Origin: Euborellia annulipes
Lineage: Eukaryota; Arthropoda; Insecta; Dermaptera; Anisolabididae
DNA length: 64,000 nucleotides
Direction: 5' to 3'
Assembly: GCA_023213315.1 (NCBI GenBank)
Contig: JAKCPI010026467.1
Coordinates: 1 to 64,000, forward strand
Made by a program: the position numbers and the translations under genes. The notes beneath the pieces were generated by a model. That model ran no database searches. It saw only the letters and a list, made by a program, of their open reading frames with translations, and had not been told where the DNA came from. Below, piece after piece: positions 61,600 to 64,000 of the stretch (its first letter is position 1; every line of letters starts with the position of its first letter).

Positions 61600-62400
61600 A
61601 TAAATAACGAACGAATATTTATTCAAAAAAAAAAAAGTAAGTTATAATAGAGGGCAATTAATTTACAATGAATACAAAAAACGAGAGAGTTTATAAATTA
61701 ATTTAGCTCTTTGCCACATCCTTCATGGAATTCAAAAAAAGAGAAATTCTTCTCCCTTTGCCTGTTTAAAATACATTCAACGTAAACAAAAGGGGATTTT
61801 AAAGTGAAACTTTGAAACGTGTTTAGGAAGGATAATCGAAGAAACTCACTCATTTATACTCTTTGACCTCCAAGATATGACCACCAGCATGGAAATTATC
61901 TCTGGGGCATGTCCTTTGATTCAATTTTAAATTTAGATGAATTCAAATTTATATTAAAGTTGTTCGGATAGTACCCCGTAAGTCATAATAGAGACTAAAT
62001 TTTTTTTTTTTTTATTAAAATTAAAAATTTGAATGCCAAAATTCCTTATTATAATTTAGTCGTGACCTATCATAGTTTATAATTGTATTAATTATTTGTA
62101 TTAAGTTAATAATTTAATTACCAAAAATAATAAATGAATGACTTTTGACTTGAGCAGTATTTCACGTAATATAGAACTGGCAACATTGCATTTGACAGCT
62201 GGTTATTTCAAATCTTAAAAGCCTTCAATTTTATTTTATTTAATATTTTACAATGATTAATGCAAATTAGTTTAAACACAATATATCGTAAAATAAAAAA
62301 AAAAAAATAAAAATGTAACTGACAGCGAGAAAAGAGTATTATTTTATGCGACGTTGCCAGACTGGTCTGAGTCTCGTGACTTCTTTATTTTTAAATTTGC
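61600..62400. other. Unassigned stretch
   Basis: 61772-61835 (ACGTAAACAAAAGGGGATTT, TTTGAAACGTGTTTAGGAAG) is similar to 60782-60840. The rest is AT-rich, and no gene is recognised. Confidence 0.4.
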
Positions 62401-62414
62401 CCCACTGTTATTTT

Positions 62415-62470
62415 CGAGATTTTTGGTACAGCAGACCAGCACGCTAACCTCTACACCAAGACCCGATGGC
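62415..62470 (-). mobile_element. SINE A-box fragment
   Basis: On the minus strand GGGTCTTGGTGTAGAGGTTA then GCGTGCTGGTCTG, nearly the head of the 34672 SINE (CGTGGTGTAGAGGTTAGCGTGCTAACC). No B box or body remains. Confidence 0.6.
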
Positions 62471-62474
62471 CATT

Positions 62475-62840
62475 TTTTTTTTTACAATATAAACAATTAA
62501 TTACATTGTTGCCTCAAATGGTGTAGAGATAACAATTAAATTTATTGCCCTAACTTTCAAGTAAAGCACTTGAGGATTTTCCAATTGACAATTTAAACTC
62601 ACCTATTTATCTCTCTATCTTTTTTTCCTCCCCCGCAAATGAGTGAGTCAGAGACAGCGAGACTATAAGTTAAGCAAAACATAAAACTAGCAAAAGTATT
62701 CCACGTTTTGAACAAGTTGCTTGTTAAAAATTTTTTAACGAGATAAGTTTTTTTTTGGAAAAAAAAAATAATAATAATAAATAAAATAAAATTCAAAAAT
62801 AACATGCAACGATAAAAAAAATTTGGGAAGATTTTTTTTT
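62475..62840. other. AT-rich stretch, nothing recognised
   Basis: No gene or matched repeat. Confidence 0.4.
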
Positions 62841-62841
62841 T

Positions 62842-63525
62842 TTACTTTCTCTTACCTCTATATATATGTTAATATATAGAGAGAAAGAAAGTATTGGATT
62901 CATGTCAAAAATTCGATGTCGAGATTTTGATGGATCTTCACGTTTTGAGGTCCCCTGAATCCAAAAAAGTGGTTTTCGCGACATGGTCTGTCTGTGTGTC
63001 TGTCTGTGTGTGTGTCTGTCTGTGTGTCTGTGAACAAAATATCTCAAGAACGAAAAGAGTTAGGAGGTTGAAATTTTATATTTAAGTTAGGCACCCCCAT
63101 GGGACCTAACACGAAGCTTTTGACCAAAATCGACCAAAGAGTACTAGTACTTTACTGATGCACTTTTTCAGTTTTTTTCGATTTTCTCAAAATTTGCTCC
63201 AACGATTTTTTTTAAAATTCAAAAATCAATTATTTTTTAGATTCTCTTTAAAATGTATATTCTCATTTTGTGATTGAAATCTTCTGAAGACCACTTTACT
63301 CTTGTTCTCCATAGAAAAGATAGGAGAAATGGTTGCCATGGTAACAAAATATAAATATTTTGTCATACTTATAAATTTTACATCTTGAAAATCGAATGTA
63401 CCGTACTGTCGGAAACTAAATACATGTCGACACAAAAAATCTGGTGTGACAAGCACAGTACACAACATTCGATTACCGAAGGTAAGAGAAAGTTGTGTGC
63501 TGTGCGCCAGTCACACCAGATTTTT
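62842..63525 (+). mobile_element. Hairpin-ended repeat family, near-complete copy (~684 bp)
   Basis: Closely similar to 44372-45063 throughout: TTACTTTCTCTTACCTCTA, GATTTTGATGGATCTTCACG, TTTTCGCGACATGGTCTGTC, CATGGGACCTAACACGAAGC, GGTTGCCATGGTAACAAAAT. It ends with the hairpin ACAAGCACAGTACACAAC / GTTGTGTGCTGTGCGCCAGT. High similarity between the two copies indicates recent spread. The 84-, 63- and 80-codon frames also occur in the other copies and are repeat by-products. Confidence 0.85.
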
Positions 63526-63578
63526 TATATTTAAACTCTTTTATTTGATATGATTTTACCATTCTTGTGATTTTTTAA

Positions 63579-63869
63579 AGTGAAACTTTTTTTTCATCGC
63601 CTCATATTTTTTCGCTCATCTATTGTATGTCGCATACAAGCCGTGACGTCACACACCTGCTTTCTTTACAGTGCTACTGTCGCTAGAGCTCGAGTGAAGG
63701 TGTGGAGGGGTCCCCAATTCATTAGTGTCGTTTCGTTTATTAATGAAAATATTATTTATATTTTTTCGTTTTATTGTTTATGTTGATATATTTTTCATAT
63801 ATTTATTAAATATATATTTTTTTTTTCAGTTGAATGCCTACGTACGATTCAAAAAAGTTTCACTTGCAT
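63579..63869. mobile_element. AAGTGAAACTTTT-family TIR element, short copy
   Basis: AAGTGAAACTTTTTTTTCAT at the left and AAAAAAGTTTCACTT at the right. CGCCTCATATTTTTTCGCTC, ACAAGCCGTGACGTCAC and TGCCTACGTACGATTC match the arms of 24621-25954. About 290 bp. Confidence 0.7.
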
Positions 63870-63903
63870 ATTTTCTTCTTATATATATCATATTTTGTAA
63901 TTG

Positions 63904-63962
63904 CATATTCTAATTGCTGCCATTTTTCTGATTATAAAGATATATAACATTTATATATAATT
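63904..63962 (-). repeat. R1 dispersed repeat, copy 24 (cut by the window end or degraded)
   Basis: ATATTCTAATTGCTGCCATT, TTTCTGATTATAAAGATATA, TAACATTTATATATAA: the distal part of an inverted R1. The proximal part is not recognisable before the window ends. Confidence 0.6.
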
Positions 63963-64000
63963 CGGTTGGAATTTAGATATATTAATGTTTTTTTAGTTGA

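Overview
This window looks like a gene-poor, very AT-rich stretch of an animal nuclear genome. The evidence is the mobile DNA: hAT transposons with 8-bp target duplications, tRNA-derived SINEs with long target duplications, a truncated non-LTR retrotransposon with a poly(A) tail, Helitron-like termini, an LTR-like foldback, Penelope-like repeats with hammerhead-ribozyme-like motifs, and many foldback/MITE families. No prokaryotic gene organisation, operon or rRNA gene is visible. An arthropod, perhaps a chelicerate or crustacean, is my best guess, but it rests only on repeat style. I recognise no intact host protein-coding gene. Nearly all open reading frames over 60 codons lie inside repeats, palindromes or low-complexity DNA.

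The only coding remnants I can name are two. One is the C-terminal end of a non-LTR reverse transcriptase (about 5703-6150). The other is an internally deleted hAT transposase, with a BED-like finger and a C-terminal dimerisation domain in different frames (18332-18938). A third relic (about 51970-52490) is unidentified.

Layout. 1-2.6 kb: several copies of a dispersed ~170-bp repeat (called R1 here) carrying two ATGGC words. 2.6-11.7 kb: a degenerate tandem family rich in CCAACACGACCAACTAA-like words, invaded by a 1.74-kb foldback element, a LINE fragment and hAT MITEs, and partly framed by inverted arms. 12-16 kb: AT-rich DNA with R1 copies. 16.25-19.86 kb: a multi-level nest of elements. 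20-28 kb: hairpin-ended repeats, R1, large palindromes and a clean hAT MITE. 28.5-35.5 kb: Penelope-like, Helitron-like, LTR-like, hAT and SINE insertions. 35.5-42 kb: an inverted 0.56-kb duplicate of 20.95-21.53 kb and a cluster of tRNA-like SINEs. 42.5-43.7 kb: a SINE split by a hAT element that is itself split by a second SINE. 44-50.6 kb: hairpin-ended repeats, three MITE copies and a ~270-bp tandem array. 51-63.9 kb: a coding relic, Penelope-like elements with minisatellites of an AGATGGCAGC word, and more R1 copies.

The elements do not form a pathway. What links them is insertion history: nesting order gives relative ages, and perfect target duplications show that some SINE and hAT insertions are relatively young. 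The most promising signals are (1) R1, about 24 copies, with regulatory-looking words; (2) hammerhead-like RNA motifs, often arranged as inverted pairs inside foldback elements; and (3) arrays of an AGATGGCAGC word resembling the CTCF core. All coordinates and similarities were read by eye and no alignment was run.
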